Positions 44,616 to 54,084 of a stretch of 64,000 nucleotides of DNA are shown piece by piece. A program made the position numbers and the translations under genes. Each line of letters starts with the position of its first letter. Within the stretch, counting starts at the first letter, position 1. The notes under the pieces were generated by a model that was not told where the DNA came from, did no database searches, and saw only the letters and a list, made by a program, of their open reading frames with translations. Origin of the DNA: Verrucomicrobiales bacterium (GTDB lineage: Bacteria > Verrucomicrobiota > Verrucomicrobiia > Verrucomicrobiales > DEV007); NCBI GenBank assembly GCA_029213025.1, contig JARGOZ010000003.1, positions 1-64,000 on the forward strand. Reading direction: 5' to 3'.

Positions 44616-46487
44616 TCAACTCTCGGCGATTACCTCGGCTTCCCGTTCGATACTGGCTTCCAGATTGGGACTCGTAACGGAGGATTTCGGATAGGCAACG
44701 GGGGCTGCCGGATAGAGACCTTTTTCGACCCGGATTGCGGCGAGACGGAAATCGTCCGCCGCATTTTCCAGTTCTGTTTTTTCCATACCTGTCGCAGAGG
44801 AGGCCATTTCGTGAACTTTTTTCTCCAGCTCTTCAAAGTAGGTAATTTGATCCGCCACTTCCTGCTTCGCAGATTCGTTCAGGGGGATTCTGCGATACCC
44901 ACAGTCGACTTCCTCAAACATCGGATTCATCCGGAAATCCAACGGTTTCACCCGCCACGGCGAACGGTCAAACAACTGCTCATATTCGCAAACAAAAGCA
45001 TCCGCCACCAGCTCTGAGCAAAAGTAGGCATCCGCCACATTAAAGATTTTTTCGGCCATAGGGCTCTCCAGCCAGCCACTCAACATAGGCGGCACCAGGG
45101 CACAGAGAGAATAAAACGTGACGCCCCATGTATCATACCCACAGCCCTCACCGTCTTTTCGTCTACAGAAATCCACTACCTTATCCAGGGTGGCGGCATC
45201 GATATATTTCGGACGCAGCACCATGAGATAATAGCCGTTGTCAAAATAACTCTTTTCAAAGCAGAGTTGTCTTTCGCGCTCGGTGAATGCTTCGATCTGC
45301 TCTTCGGTAAACGTTTTCCGGTTCCCCGCTGCGTCGAAATTGAACTCGCGTTTCTCTGCTTCCGAAAACGTCTTGATTGCCACCCCGTCTGATCCATCGA
45401 CTTTTTCGTAGATCACTTTTTCCCCGGTCAACATATCGATTTCCTGAACGCCTTTGCCGTTGCTCTGGGCTTCGACAATATTCCTCGCCGGGGCACCGGG
45501 CTTGTCTTTTTCGTCAGCGCGACAACCTGCGTAGATAAAAGCGTGGCTCCAGAAACGATAATCTTCATCGCTGGAAAGTATGTTGGATGCCTGAATCGGA
45601 GGTGAGTTCTTCCACGAAGGTTTACCGGAAAGCAACACATCACCAACCTTCAGTTTGCTGAAGTCCAGTTCGGAATGATAGACCGGGGTATCGACGTTGC
45701 GGAATTTCTTCCTGTTCACCCGGTCTTCCGCTTTACCCTTTTGCTTTACCATCTGAATCGTCGGTATGATCTGAAAGCACACCGGATAAATATTCATGAT
45801 CAGGAAATTGTAGAAGTTCCCGGCTTCCCCTAAAAAATCGGAGTAGGGAATATCCCGCTTCTTATTCAGGTAAAAGGCCATGCCGGCCAGGATGAAAGGG
45901 AACAGCAACGTGACCAGTAGAGATAACGCTGTCGCTGAGATAAGATTGAGGGCTGTCTTGACCAATACACTCTTGCGGATCGTCTTGATCCCACCCCAGA
46001 CCACTGCGATCAGACCCAGCAGGCTGGAGGCAATAAACCACATTTTCGAAAAGGCGCCGGGCCTCTCCCAGAGAACCAGCAGCATGAAGTGATTTACTCC
46101 GATTGCGAATGCCAGACCGGCGGTCAGGGGAATCAGATAACTGAGTGGCCCCCGGGCGAAGCCGAATATCATGATCAGCAGTCCGAGAGGAACGGTAATC
46201 AGAAAGATTTTCAGCCAAATCGCTTTATCTTTCTGAGCCGGATCAATCAGATACTCCACCACGGTAGCGAACTTCTCTCCAAAACTCCCTTTCAACGGAG
46301 GTAGGGGTTGGCTCGCGGAAGAGTCAATAATGCCGGATTGACTCCCCCATTGGGTTTGCGAGGTATAGGCCTGAAAGGCCATCCCCAGCGGGATCAAGTT
46401 TAGTAACACTGCCAAACCCGTGATTCGCAATGCGAACGGGATCGACCTGATTTTTCTGGCTCTGTTGAGCTCCTCCAGTCCTTTCAT
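44616..46487 (-). CDS. Membrane protein with permuted papain-fold (YiiX/NlpC-P60-like) domain
   Basis: The 623-residue protein has about six membrane helices in its first 250 residues. A soluble C-terminal half carries the permuted papain-like order: LKVGDVLLSGKPSW, then FWSHAFIYAG with the His, and near residue 500 DAYFCSELVADAF with the Cys. In this superfamily (YiiX, NlpC/P60 relatives) His comes before Cys. Members cleave peptides, amides or lipid esters. It lies 80 bp downstream of a second protein with the same fold (46567-47919), on the same strand. Substrate is unknown; cell-wall or lipid targets are plausible. Confidence 0.7.
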   Translation of the reverse strand: MKGLEELNRARKIRSIPFALRITGLAVLLNLIPLGMAFQAYTSQTQWGSQSGIIDSSASQPLPPLKGSFGEKFATVVEYLIDPAQKDKAIWLKIFLITVPLGLLIMIFGFARGPLSYLIPLTAGLAFAIGVNHFMLLVLWERPGAFSKMWFIASSLLGLIAVVWGGIKTIRKSVLVKTALNLISATALSLLVTLLFPFILAGMAFYLNKKRDIPYSDFLGEAGNFYNFLIMNIYPVCFQIIPTIQMVKQKGKAEDRVNRKKFRNVDTPVYHSELDFSKLKVGDVLLSGKPSWKNSPPIQASNILSSDEDYRFWSHAFIYAGCRADEKDKPGAPARNIVEAQSNGKGVQEIDMLTGEKVIYEKVDGSDGVAIKTFSEAEKREFNFDAAGNRKTFTEEQIEAFTERERQLCFEKSYFDNGYYLMVLRPKYIDAATLDKVVDFCRRKDGEGCGYDTWGVTFYSLCALVPPMLSGWLESPMAEKIFNVADAYFCSELVADAFVCEYEQLFDRSPWRVKPLDFRMNPMFEEVDCGYRRIPLNESAKQEVADQITYFEELEKKVHEMASSATGMEKTELENAADDFRLAAIRVEKGLYPAAPVAYPKSSVTSPNLEASIEREAEVIAES

Positions 46488-46566
46488 AATATATAGATTT
46501 CAAAAAAATGCGAGAACGGAGGAGGATATCGCATCCGGAAAACCGGGAATGTCTGGCAATCCCGGT

Positions 46567-47919
46567 TTACTCCAGAGGCGTCGGAGTTTCCGTCGATTCC
46601 GCAGCTACAGGTTCAGCCTGCGGGCGGAAAGAAACGGTACCTACATAATCGAACTTCCGGGTGCCGGAAGGTAGATTGGCAAGCATGAAAAAGGAAGTAG
46701 GTGCGTAGTTGGATTTAATACCACGGTTCAGACCCGCTATCGCAGAGGACGCTTCATTCTGGGTAGCATAGAAAGCACGGAGCCCCGGCAGTTTGGTGGC
46801 TCTGAACATATTTCCCGCCATCGCATGACCGGTCGACAGATGACCTTCGGTTTCCGCCGGGTTGGTAATTTTCGTCAGCAGGACATTTTCGAGAAGAAAT
46901 TTCCGGCGGGCCGCATCATCACTACCGAAGATGCTGCGCAGCTGCACATCGGGTCCCTGCATTAATCCCGGGTTGCTCAGCGGAGCATCGGTTATGCCGG
47001 GAAGCGGATCGAAAACCGGATTGATCTTCGAAGTCAACCAGGCGGTTGGGTCTTTTCCGGAACCGGGAGGAAACTGACTGCTCAGCTCCGAAGGTGCGAT
47101 GTCGCGAAGCGCAAGAATCGCCCAAACCAGTTCCGAACAATACAAGCTTACCGACATGTTCCCCTCCGGATAAGTAGCGGTTTTCGCGAGGTCCAGAGGC
47201 AGGTTTCCGCTGGCCGGAGCTTTCAAGTTCCGGTCTTTATACGGAGTGCCGTAATCGGTGAAAAAAGTGATCCTGTCATGATCCGATCCGAGAATTTTCA
47301 GCGACCACGCTTTCACATTTTTCTTCTGGGAAGCCGACAACTTCGGTCGCAGAATGTGGAACAGATCCAGAGCAGCGTAGTGATGCTCATAGTCCAACCG
47401 CGAGCTGTAGCTCAGCGGACTCTCCACAGTTTTTACATACTTCTTTCCGCCGGCAGATTCGATAGTGGCAATCGCGGTGTGACTGATACCGAGTTGTATA
47501 TTGCAGTAGCCGTTGAATTTGTACCATTCCGGGCGGAAGGACAAAAGAATATCACAGTCCTGAATGGCTCCTGAATCAGCAAGAATCCGGGCTACTTCAT
47601 CCGTTGATTGAATCTCTTTCGGCAGACGAATCACCCGAAGTTGGGCATCGGGGTAATCCGGGTGAGACTGGATTTCGACAGCGCCTCCCGCCACTTTGGT
47701 GATCGCACTGACTTTGGGAATTGCCTTTGAGGTCGAATACTCCGATTCCACATTATGACTGAGAAATTGCACCGGAGCCGGGAAGTCCAGCCCAACTGTT
47801 TTCTCGACTTTGCCACCTCCGAAGTCCTTCTTCCAGCAACCTGCCAGAACTACAAAAGACAAGATCAGCACTGTCCACCCTACTGTTTTCGGGCTGAGTT
47901 TATTAAGCGATAGTTTCAT
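46567..47919 (-). CDS. Lipoprotein with permuted papain-fold (YiiX-like) domain
   Basis: ATG 47919, preceded by AGGAAAG at good spacing, gives 450 residues; a frame to 47946 exists but lacks such support. The N-terminal lipoprotein signal ends in VVLAGC. The domain has DCDILLSFRPEWYKF, then GISHTAIATIES (His) and SVSLYCSELVWAIL (Cys), the same His-before-Cys order as the downstream gene product. The C-terminal 130 residues have no recognised domain. Being lipidated, it should face the periplasm. The shared fold and direction suggest an operon whose products act on the same extracytoplasmic substrate. Confidence 0.68.
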   Translation of the reverse strand: MKLSLNKLSPKTVGWTVLILSFVVLAGCWKKDFGGGKVEKTVGLDFPAPVQFLSHNVESEYSTSKAIPKVSAITKVAGGAVEIQSHPDYPDAQLRVIRLPKEIQSTDEVARILADSGAIQDCDILLSFRPEWYKFNGYCNIQLGISHTAIATIESAGGKKYVKTVESPLSYSSRLDYEHHYAALDLFHILRPKLSASQKKNVKAWSLKILGSDHDRITFFTDYGTPYKDRNLKAPASGNLPLDLAKTATYPEGNMSVSLYCSELVWAILALRDIAPSELSSQFPPGSGKDPTAWLTSKINPVFDPLPGITDAPLSNPGLMQGPDVQLRSIFGSDDAARRKFLLENVLLTKITNPAETEGHLSTGHAMAGNMFRATKLPGLRAFYATQNEASSAIAGLNRGIKSNYAPTSFFMLANLPSGTRKFDYVGTVSFRPQAEPVAAESTETPTPLE

Positions 47920-47942
47920 AAAAAAGCTTTCCTGAACAAATA

Positions 47943-48668
47943 TCAATTTCTAACCGCAGAAAACGAAACGACGGCTTTCCCGGATTGATCGACAGACATT
48001 TCCAGAACCTGATTCTCATCGGAGCCTTTCGTGGCTGCCGCCTGATTCGCTCCCAGCAACGTGGTCAAGCCGTGAATCCTCACTTTCTCAACATTGCCCT
48101 TTTTGTCTTCGGTAAAGGATACTCTGGGATGCCCGTAATCCGGAGTTCTCACACGCCCGCCGGTGCCATAATTGAGCTCCTGTGCCAGTTCACCGGCCTG
48201 GGAATTTTTCAGCGGTTCACGGTAATCAAAAATGTATTCGAGCAGCTCGGAGACCACTGCAATCTTATCTGATTTCGGCGGCAGAGCGTCCCCGGAACTC
48301 AGTGACCGGCTGATATCGAAAACTTTGTGATAAAAGCCACCGTCGCCGGTTTGTCCCATTTCATGTTTCTCGACCACGGTCACAATCATGAATTTGCCGT
48401 CGTCCGCTTTCCGGCAAAAGTTGTACGTATTAATAAAGGTCTGAGCGGCTCCGTCCTGGAATTCTTCACTGCGCGCGAGGTAAACATCACCTGAGGTCTT
48501 CGGGAACTGGCCGGATTCCATCAGCGGCAAATTTCGAAACAGAGCAAGAGTGGCCGAAAGCTCCCACCCGGCGGGAATTTCTTTTTCTTTCATATCTGAG
48601 GCATTAATTTGGAAGGGAGAGCCTGCGAGAAGCAGAGCCATGGAGAAATAGACGAACTTGGGACTCAT
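47943..48668 (-). CDS. Secreted protein of unknown function
   Basis: ATG 48668 gives 241 residues starting MSPKFVYFSMALLLAG with a signal peptide cleaved near INAS. The frame continues upstream to 48746 into a cysteine-rich stretch and the 22-bp repeat array, which I reject as coding. The mature protein has GWELSATLALFRNLPL and a regular alpha/beta pattern without a recognised family. The stop lies 23 bp before the YiiX-like lipoprotein start, so all three genes probably form one transcript. Confidence 0.6.
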   Translation of the reverse strand: MSPKFVYFSMALLLAGSPFQINASDMKEKEIPAGWELSATLALFRNLPLMESGQFPKTSGDVYLARSEEFQDGAAQTFINTYNFCRKADDGKFMIVTVVEKHEMGQTGDGGFYHKVFDISRSLSSGDALPPKSDKIAVVSELLEYIFDYREPLKNSQAGELAQELNYGTGGRVRTPDYGHPRVSFTEDKKGNVEKVRIHGLTTLLGANQAAATKGSDENQVLEMSVDQSGKAVVSFSAVRN

Positions 48669-48743
48669 AACACTCACTGTACGTTTGATTAATCGATTGA
48701 AAACAGCTTTTTTTTCGGCGCAATTCCTACACGCACAGCGATT

Positions 48744-48824
48744 CAACCCTGTTAGGTCGAAGATTGTACCCTGTTAAGTCCGCGATTGTACCCTGTTGAA
48801 TCACGGATTGTACCCTGTTGAATT
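48744..48824. repeat. 22-bp-period repeat array (4 units)
   Basis: The cores CAACCCTGTT at 48744 (variant) and GTACCCTGTT at 48766, 48788 and 48810 are 22 bp apart. Spacers are AAGTCCGCGATT and GAATCACGGATT. The array fills most of the gap between the esterase gene stop (48847) and the next minus-strand gene. Confidence 0.88.
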
Positions 48825-48846
48825 CCATCAACAGACGGAATTTCGT

Positions 48847-50778
48847 CTATTCTGCTCCGGCTTCGAAAAAAGCCCAGATCGTATCCACGGCATCGAAGTC
48901 CTGGCATGTTTTGCCGATAATTCTTTCGGGAAGGTATTGAACGCCACCCGGCAAAGTGTGGCCGCCGCCAATGACTTTATAGAGCACAACGGAGCCTTTT
49001 TTGTCGGCACTTTGCCAGACTGTTTTCTCGACCGTGCACCCATCGCCGGGAGCCTTGTCGGGAAGTTTTTCGGTGACAGGCTCCACCTGCTCAAGGCCGT
49101 TGTGAACGATCCATTTTTGAATCGCAACATCGGTGGAACTGCATTCGCCCCGGTTGAAATCCCGCTTCTTTATCTTTGGAAAAAAGTTAGGTGTGACCGG
49201 TCCGCCGGTATAGGGAACAAAAGGATCTTCGGTACCGTTCATATAGAGAATTCGAACCGGACGTACCGGATCAAAGGTCCGTTTTCCATTCGTATAGGGA
49301 GCGGGCATCGTGGCAATCACCACCCCGGCAGCCGCAAACCGGTCCGCCGCCTCAATAACCATACGCTGACTGAAAAAGCCGCCGTTTGATGCCCCCGTGA
49401 CAAAAACCTTTGCCGGATCAACCGGGAGATCCGACTTCACTTTTTCCAGTAGAGCGAGCACAAAAGCCACATCGTCGACTTCCGCCTCCTGTTCGGCGAA
49501 TTTCGGCGAATCCCGGCCGTCGCCCCAGTGCTTATTCAGTCCTTCCGGATAGACGACGATAAAACCTTCCTGATCTGCTTTTGGAGTCCAGCCCATTTTC
49601 GAAGCCACCTCAGCCGTTCCACCTCCGCCGTGAAAACAGAATACCAGCGGCACCGGAGTTTTGCTGTCCGCTACACGATTCGGTATATGGATTCGGTAAG
49701 CCCGCTCGCGGTCCTGGTGGGAAAAAGTATAGCGGACCCCGGTCGCATTTACCTGGCGGTTTCGATCGTTTTTCTGCGCGGAAGAGATTTTCTGCGCGGA
49801 AGAGATTTTCTGCGCGGAAGAGATTTTCTGCGCGGAAGAGTTTTTCTGCGCGGAAGAGGTACCTTGAGAGAACAAATTCTCTATCCATTTATCTACTACA
49901 GCAGTGGCCGGATACGAAGGGTCGCCCATTCGTTTGTTGATTTCGGCATGCCCCTGCAGACCTTTGCCGGGGAAGTCCCGAACCTCCACAGCGGTTCCGG
50001 CTTCCTTCAACGCAGCTGCGAGAGCGTTTGACTGGGTTTTCGCATCTTCTCTCTCGACATGTAGCAGTAAAAACGCCGGAGCATTGGGTGCCGCCGCCTG
50101 CAGCGTCGGTGACAGCGATGCCCGTCGTTCCGCATCAGTTCCGAAAGCTTCGAGGTAGGTATCCTTCATCAAGCGGCCGGCCTGGCCGATTTGATTTGCT
50201 ACATGATAAGCTGCGCCGTCGATGGGAATCACTCCGCTGAGCGCTGTCTCCGACAGCCCGGCATCTTTCAACCATTTCGGATCTGTTCCCGCCAAAGCCA
50301 CCAGATGAGCCCCGGCACTGTGTCCCATCAACACAATCCGGCTTTTATCAAAACCGAGTTCGCCACTCCGCTCGACGAGGTGGGCGATCGCAGCAGCCAC
50401 ATCCGCCGCCTGATCTTCGACCGCATGATCCGGAACCAGCCGGTAGTTTACCGAGGCAAACGCATACCCCTGTTGCAAATAGTGTTGATCTTTCACGCCG
50501 ACCGAGGTCGCCTTGTCACCCCGCTTCCAGCCACCGCCGTGAACAAAGATCACCAGCGCCGAGCCCGGCTTGTCAGCTTTCCAGAAATCCAGTTTCTGCA
50601 GTTGGTGATCTCCATAGCTCAGTTCGACCGCTCTTTCACTCGCATTTGGCTGAGCCCGCTCCCCTCGGCGTTCTTCCATTCTCTCCCGAAGCTTTTCCCC
50701 TAACCGGTTTTGCGCATCAAGCGGGGCGCAGAAAAAAACACAGATCAAGGCTAACAGAAAATGGTTCACATTTGTCAT
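48847..50778 (-). CDS. Secreted two-domain esterase: alpha/beta hydrolase plus PHB-depolymerase-like domain
   Basis: ATG 50778 gives 643 residues with a signal peptide (FLLALICVFFCAPLDA). The longer frame starts with TTG at 50793. Domain 1 (about 55-295) is a BD-FAE/carboxylesterase type: oxyanion motif HGGGW, nucleophile GHSAGAH. A linker of five SSAQK(I/N) hexapeptides follows at about 307-336. Domain 2 (about 345-640) is of the poly(hydroxybutyrate)-depolymerase/LpqC esterase type: FHGGGGTAEV, GASNGGFFS and a late GGGHTLPGG. Both look catalytically complete. It probably removes acyl or feruloyl groups from polysaccharides, or degrades polyesters, outside the cytoplasm. Confidence 0.85.
   Translation of the reverse strand: MTNVNHFLLALICVFFCAPLDAQNRLGEKLRERMEERRGERAQPNASERAVELSYGDHQLQKLDFWKADKPGSALVIFVHGGGWKRGDKATSVGVKDQHYLQQGYAFASVNYRLVPDHAVEDQAADVAAAIAHLVERSGELGFDKSRIVLMGHSAGAHLVALAGTDPKWLKDAGLSETALSGVIPIDGAAYHVANQIGQAGRLMKDTYLEAFGTDAERRASLSPTLQAAAPNAPAFLLLHVEREDAKTQSNALAAALKEAGTAVEVRDFPGKGLQGHAEINKRMGDPSYPATAVVDKWIENLFSQGTSSAQKNSSAQKISSAQKISSAQKISSAQKNDRNRQVNATGVRYTFSHQDRERAYRIHIPNRVADSKTPVPLVFCFHGGGGTAEVASKMGWTPKADQEGFIVVYPEGLNKHWGDGRDSPKFAEQEAEVDDVAFVLALLEKVKSDLPVDPAKVFVTGASNGGFFSQRMVIEAADRFAAAGVVIATMPAPYTNGKRTFDPVRPVRILYMNGTEDPFVPYTGGPVTPNFFPKIKKRDFNRGECSSTDVAIQKWIVHNGLEQVEPVTEKLPDKAPGDGCTVEKTVWQSADKKGSVVLYKVIGGGHTLPGGVQYLPERIIGKTCQDFDAVDTIWAFFEAGAE
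49771..49858. repeat. 18-bp minisatellite (5 units) encoding the esterase linker
   Basis: TTTCTGCGCGGAAGAGAT repeats at 49771, 49789, 49807, 49825 and 49843, nearly identical. On the minus strand each unit encodes SSAQKI or SSAQKN. The 18-bp unit keeps frame whatever the copy number, so linker length can vary without loss of the protein. Confidence 0.92.
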
Positions 50779-50932
50779 GGTATGGAGAAACAACCCCTGC
50801 GGGTTGAAATGGTTTCGGGCAAAAGGCCTTTTCTCCAGTCAACTGATGTTGTTTCGATATCATTCATCATATAAACAGGAAAGCAGTAAAAAAACTTTCA
50901 CTTTCACCGTCTTGCCTCAAAATTGGCTTGTT

Positions 50933-51853
50933 ATGCGTGCCGTTGAAATTCTCTTTTGCTCTCTCGCTATCCTGCTCATTCCTACCGTGCAGGGCGAAAT
51001 TCGAACCTTCACAGATGACACCGGACGCCAGGTGGAAGCGGAACTCGTGGGTCTCCGGGGTGACAATGTGGTATTGAAACGAAACGGAAAACTCGCCCAA
51101 TGGCCGGTAAAGAAGCTGTCTGCGCAAGATCAGAACTACGTCAAAGTCTGGAAGAAAGTTTCACCGGCCACTCCTGAACTTGCCGTGCGGATTTGGGAAA
51201 GGGACGGCATAGGTGAACAGGGAGTCCTCAATTCAGAACGAATGGATTCCTCGATTCCCGGCAAAAACATTCCAATCCTGAAATCAACCGAAGAAAAAGG
51301 TTACTACAAACACTACGATGTCGATATTCACAACAACTCCGGAATCGATGCGTCAAACCTGATCGTTGCCTATGTGCTTTTCGTCATAGATCCCCAAAAT
51401 CAGGTAGTCGGTGAAAACGGTCGCGACTCGGTGGATATCATCCCGTCCGGAGAAAGGAAAACGATCAAAACTCAGGGAATCACTTACGTCCGAACGAAGA
51501 CAACTACGGCAACTTTTTCCACCAATATCCTCGGTAATCTGAGCGTAGGTTCTGCCACGGATCGAAGTAGAGAAAAATTCGGTGGTGCCTGGGTTCGAAT
51601 CTATAGTTTAGGAGGAGAGTTGGCAGGAGAAGCAAAGCAGTTTTCTCCCCTGTTGGAAAAATTGAATCCGGCCTGGACGGGCTACTCCGGAGAACAACAA
51701 ATTCTCACGCCGTCTTCCTTTTCCAAACTCGAAGAATTTTTCGGACCCTTGAAAAAGCTGATCGAAAGCCTTCCGGAGCCTCCTGCAAGTATACCGAAAC
51801 CACCCGGCAATTTTCCGTTTCCCCCGGGCGGCCCGCCAAAGCCACCCTTTTGA
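50933..51853 (+). CDS. Secreted SHD1-domain protein
   Basis: ATG 50933 gives 306 residues beginning MRAVEILFCSLAILLI with a signal peptide ending near VQG. The frame runs upstream to 50777 without a plausible start. An SHD1 (SLA1 homology 1) domain follows at once: RTFTDDTGRQVEAELVGL, VLKRNGKLAQWPVKKLSAQD. The middle (DVDIHNNSGIDASNLIVAY) is a beta-rich domain of unknown type. The end is proline/glycine-rich (PPASIPKPPGNFPF). SHD1 proteins are abundant in planctomycetes and verrucomicrobia and are thought to be extracytoplasmic binding proteins. It is divergent from the esterase gene. Confidence 0.7.
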   Translation: MRAVEILFCSLAILLIPTVQGEIRTFTDDTGRQVEAELVGLRGDNVVLKRNGKLAQWPVKKLSAQDQNYVKVWKKVSPATPELAVRIWERDGIGEQGVLNSERMDSSIPGKNIPILKSTEEKGYYKHYDVDIHNNSGIDASNLIVAYVLFVIDPQNQVVGENGRDSVDIIPSGERKTIKTQGITYVRTKTTTATFSTNILGNLSVGSATDRSREKFGGAWVRIYSLGGELAGEAKQFSPLLEKLNPAWTGYSGEQQILTPSSFSKLEEFFGPLKKLIESLPEPPASIPKPPGNFPFPPGGPPKPPF

Positions 51854-51915
51854 CATCCCCTTCCTCTGATCACGTCCTTGAAACAGGGCAAAGATCCGAT
51901 CAGGCTACCGAAGCC

Positions 51916-52860
51916 ATGAATCGAAGAAATCTTGTTGCCGGGACACTCGCCACTGCGGCTGTCGGAACTACTTTTGCGTCACCGGGTAAATCTCTGCCGG
52001 ACCGCAAATTCACCATTGATCTGACTCCGGGAGCGATTGGAGTCAAGGCGACACCCCGCGAAGTAATTGACCTGGCTGTAGCCCACAGTTTCGAATCGAT
52101 CCAACCGAACGCCACCTTCCTCGCGTCTTTGACTCCGGCGGAGAAAAAAGACCTGGCCGGCGAACTTCACGAAAAAGGTCTGGCCTGGGGTGCGGCCGGC
52201 CTGTCTGTAGATTTCCGCAAAGACGAAGCCACTTTTCGCGCCGGTATTAAAGAACTGCCCGGATTGGCCGCCGCGTTGCAGGAGGCCGGTGCGACCCGGG
52301 TGGGAACCTGGTTAAAGCCCTTTCATGATTCTCTCACTTACCTGGAGAATTTCCATCAGCACGTTGATCGACTCGGGGAGGTGACAAAAATACTCGCCGA
52401 CCATGGACTGCGCTTCGGCCTGGAATATGTCGGCACAAGAACCCTCTGGACCAGCTCCCGCTATTCCTTCATTCATACCATGGCCGAGGCCAAAGAACTG
52501 ATCGCGAAGATCGATCAACCTTCCCTGGGTTTTGTGCTCGACAGCTGGCACTGGTTCACGGCCGGAGAATCCGCAGAGGATATCCTAACCCTGAAAAACA
52601 GCGACGTCGTAGCCTGTGACCTGAATGACGCTCCGGCGGGAGTTGCGCTCGAAGAACAACTCGATAACAAACGGGAGCTACCCGCGGCTACCGGAGTCAT
52701 TGATATCAAAAGCTTTCTTCAGGCGCTGGTCACAATCGGCTACGATGGTCCGGCCCGTGCGGAACCCTTCAACCAACCGCTCCGCAATCTCGACGATGGC
52801 CCGGCTGCCGATGCCACCGCTAACGCGATTCGCAAAGCCATTTCACAGGCCGGTATATAA
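51916..52860 (+). CDS. Sugar phosphate isomerase/epimerase-type TIM-barrel protein, Tat-type signal
   Basis: ATG 51916 gives 314 residues with MNRRNLVAGTLATAAVG, a twin-arginine-like signal. A xylose-isomerase-like TIM barrel follows (RFGLEYVGTRT, LGFVLDSWHW with a metal-ligand-type Asp/His, VVACDLNDAP, ARAEPFNQPL). Family members isomerise or epimerise sugars using a divalent metal, and many exported ones in this phylum have no known substrate. The gene is followed after 12 bp by a PIG-L deacetylase gene, suggesting joint action on an amino sugar or glycoside. Start choice rests on the signal peptide; the ribosome site is weak. Confidence 0.78.
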   Translation: MNRRNLVAGTLATAAVGTTFASPGKSLPDRKFTIDLTPGAIGVKATPREVIDLAVAHSFESIQPNATFLASLTPAEKKDLAGELHEKGLAWGAAGLSVDFRKDEATFRAGIKELPGLAAALQEAGATRVGTWLKPFHDSLTYLENFHQHVDRLGEVTKILADHGLRFGLEYVGTRTLWTSSRYSFIHTMAEAKELIAKIDQPSLGFVLDSWHWFTAGESAEDILTLKNSDVVACDLNDAPAGVALEEQLDNKRELPAATGVIDIKSFLQALVTIGYDGPARAEPFNQPLRNLDDGPAADATANAIRKAISQAGI

Positions 52861-52872
52861 TTCATCCTGCAC

Positions 52873-53694
52873 ATGATGAACTCATCGATAAAGATCCTCG
52901 CCTTCGGTGCCCACCCGGATGATTGCGATATCTCTGCCGGAGGAACAGCGTTGCTGTGGGCCAAGGCGGGATGCAAAGTGAAATTCGTATCGGTCACCAA
53001 CGGCGAAGGTGGACATCACGAAATGTCCGGTGAAGAACTGGTGGCGAGAAGGACTGCGGAATCGCAGGCTGCAGCAAAAATAGCTGGTATCGAGTACCTC
53101 GTGATGGACAATCCCGACGGCCAACTTGTTCCCGGATTGGAACAACGCTGGAAAATGATGCGGGTGATCCGCGAATTCAAACCCGATTTGATTCTGACCC
53201 ATCGCCCTAATGACTATCATCCCGATCATCGCTACACCTCGCAGCTGGTTCAGGATTGTGCCTACCTTGTGGGAGTGCCCAATGTATGTCCGGACGTGCC
53301 GCCTCTACGCAGCGAACCGGTGATTGCCTACTTTCAGGATAATTTTCAAAAGCCCCACCCCTTCCACCCCGACGTAACTATAGATATTGATCCTGTCTAC
53401 GAGGAAAAAATTCAAATGCTGCACTGCCATCAATCCCAGTTTTACGAGTGGCTTCCCTGGATCGGGCGACACGATATTCCAGTGTCGAATGACCCGGAGG
53501 AGAGGCTCAAAAACCTGAGAAGATTTGCCCGCCCGTTTTCCGAACCCAAAGAGGAAGCACAAGAACTTCTCCGACAAAGGTATGGCGAAAAACACGGTAG
53601 TGGCGTGCAGCACGCGGAGTGCTTCGAAGGCTGTGAATACGGCGCCCCGCTGAATCAGGAAGCCATTCGCAGACTCTTTCCGCTACCGGAATAG
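52873..53694 (+). CDS. PIG-L/LmbE-family deacetylase
   Basis: The 273-residue protein has the zinc motif AHPDD (GAHPDDCDISAGGTALL) near the N-terminus, SVTNGEGGHHE, RTAESQAAAKIAG and the later ligand region HRPNDYHPDHRYTS. The family removes N-acetyl groups from amino-sugar conjugates, such as GlcNAc-inositol derivatives. There is no signal peptide, so it is cytoplasmic unless the start is wrong. It is 12 bp downstream of the TIM-barrel gene and probably in the same operon, with the small membrane protein gene 38 bp further on. Confidence 0.88.
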   Translation: MMNSSIKILAFGAHPDDCDISAGGTALLWAKAGCKVKFVSVTNGEGGHHEMSGEELVARRTAESQAAAKIAGIEYLVMDNPDGQLVPGLEQRWKMMRVIREFKPDLILTHRPNDYHPDHRYTSQLVQDCAYLVGVPNVCPDVPPLRSEPVIAYFQDNFQKPHPFHPDVTIDIDPVYEEKIQMLHCHQSQFYEWLPWIGRHDIPVSNDPEERLKNLRRFARPFSEPKEEAQELLRQRYGEKHGSGVQHAECFEGCEYGAPLNQEAIRRLFPLPE

Positions 53695-53732
53695 AGATTA
53701 TATAAAGAGAGAGAGAGCTGAATTATCCAAAG

Positions 53733-54062
53733 ATGCCGCCCATTAAGCCCAAACAACCGGAAACACACAAAGAGAATTGGATAGCTGCAATTTCGTGCGC
53801 CGTTTACGTTATTTCCCATCTGTTTCTGGTAGCGTGGTGGGGAAACAGTTCATGGGCCCCGTTGACCGAAGAAAGTTTCACCAGCTTGCTGGTTTTCGGG
53901 GCCATCCTTCCTCTTGCTTCCACGATCGGAACCATTGTTTTCTACCGGAAAAAACTGATAAACGGGACGGCGGTATTTTGGATAGGCGTGGCCATCTCTT
54001 TATGCCTGATCGCCGTATGGGCATACTTTTTCCTGGTTGCCTGGGCTACCGCTCAAATTTAG
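53733..54062 (+). CDS. Small three-helix membrane protein of unknown function
   Basis: The 109 residues start MPPIKPKQPETHKENW and contain hydrophobic segments at about 18-38, 47-66 and 80-105. No family is recognised. A GA-rich run (GAGAGAGAGAG near 53708) lies upstream and may supply a loose Shine-Dalgarno region. It follows the PIG-L gene in the same direction and may be the third gene of that operon. It converges with the DMT permease gene 23 bp away. Confidence 0.55.
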   Translation: MPPIKPKQPETHKENWIAAISCAVYVISHLFLVAWWGNSSWAPLTEESFTSLLVFGAILPLASTIGTIVFYRKKLINGTAVFWIGVAISLCLIAVWAYFFLVAWATAQI

Positions 54063-54084
54063 AATTTTTACATCCAATCCCAAA

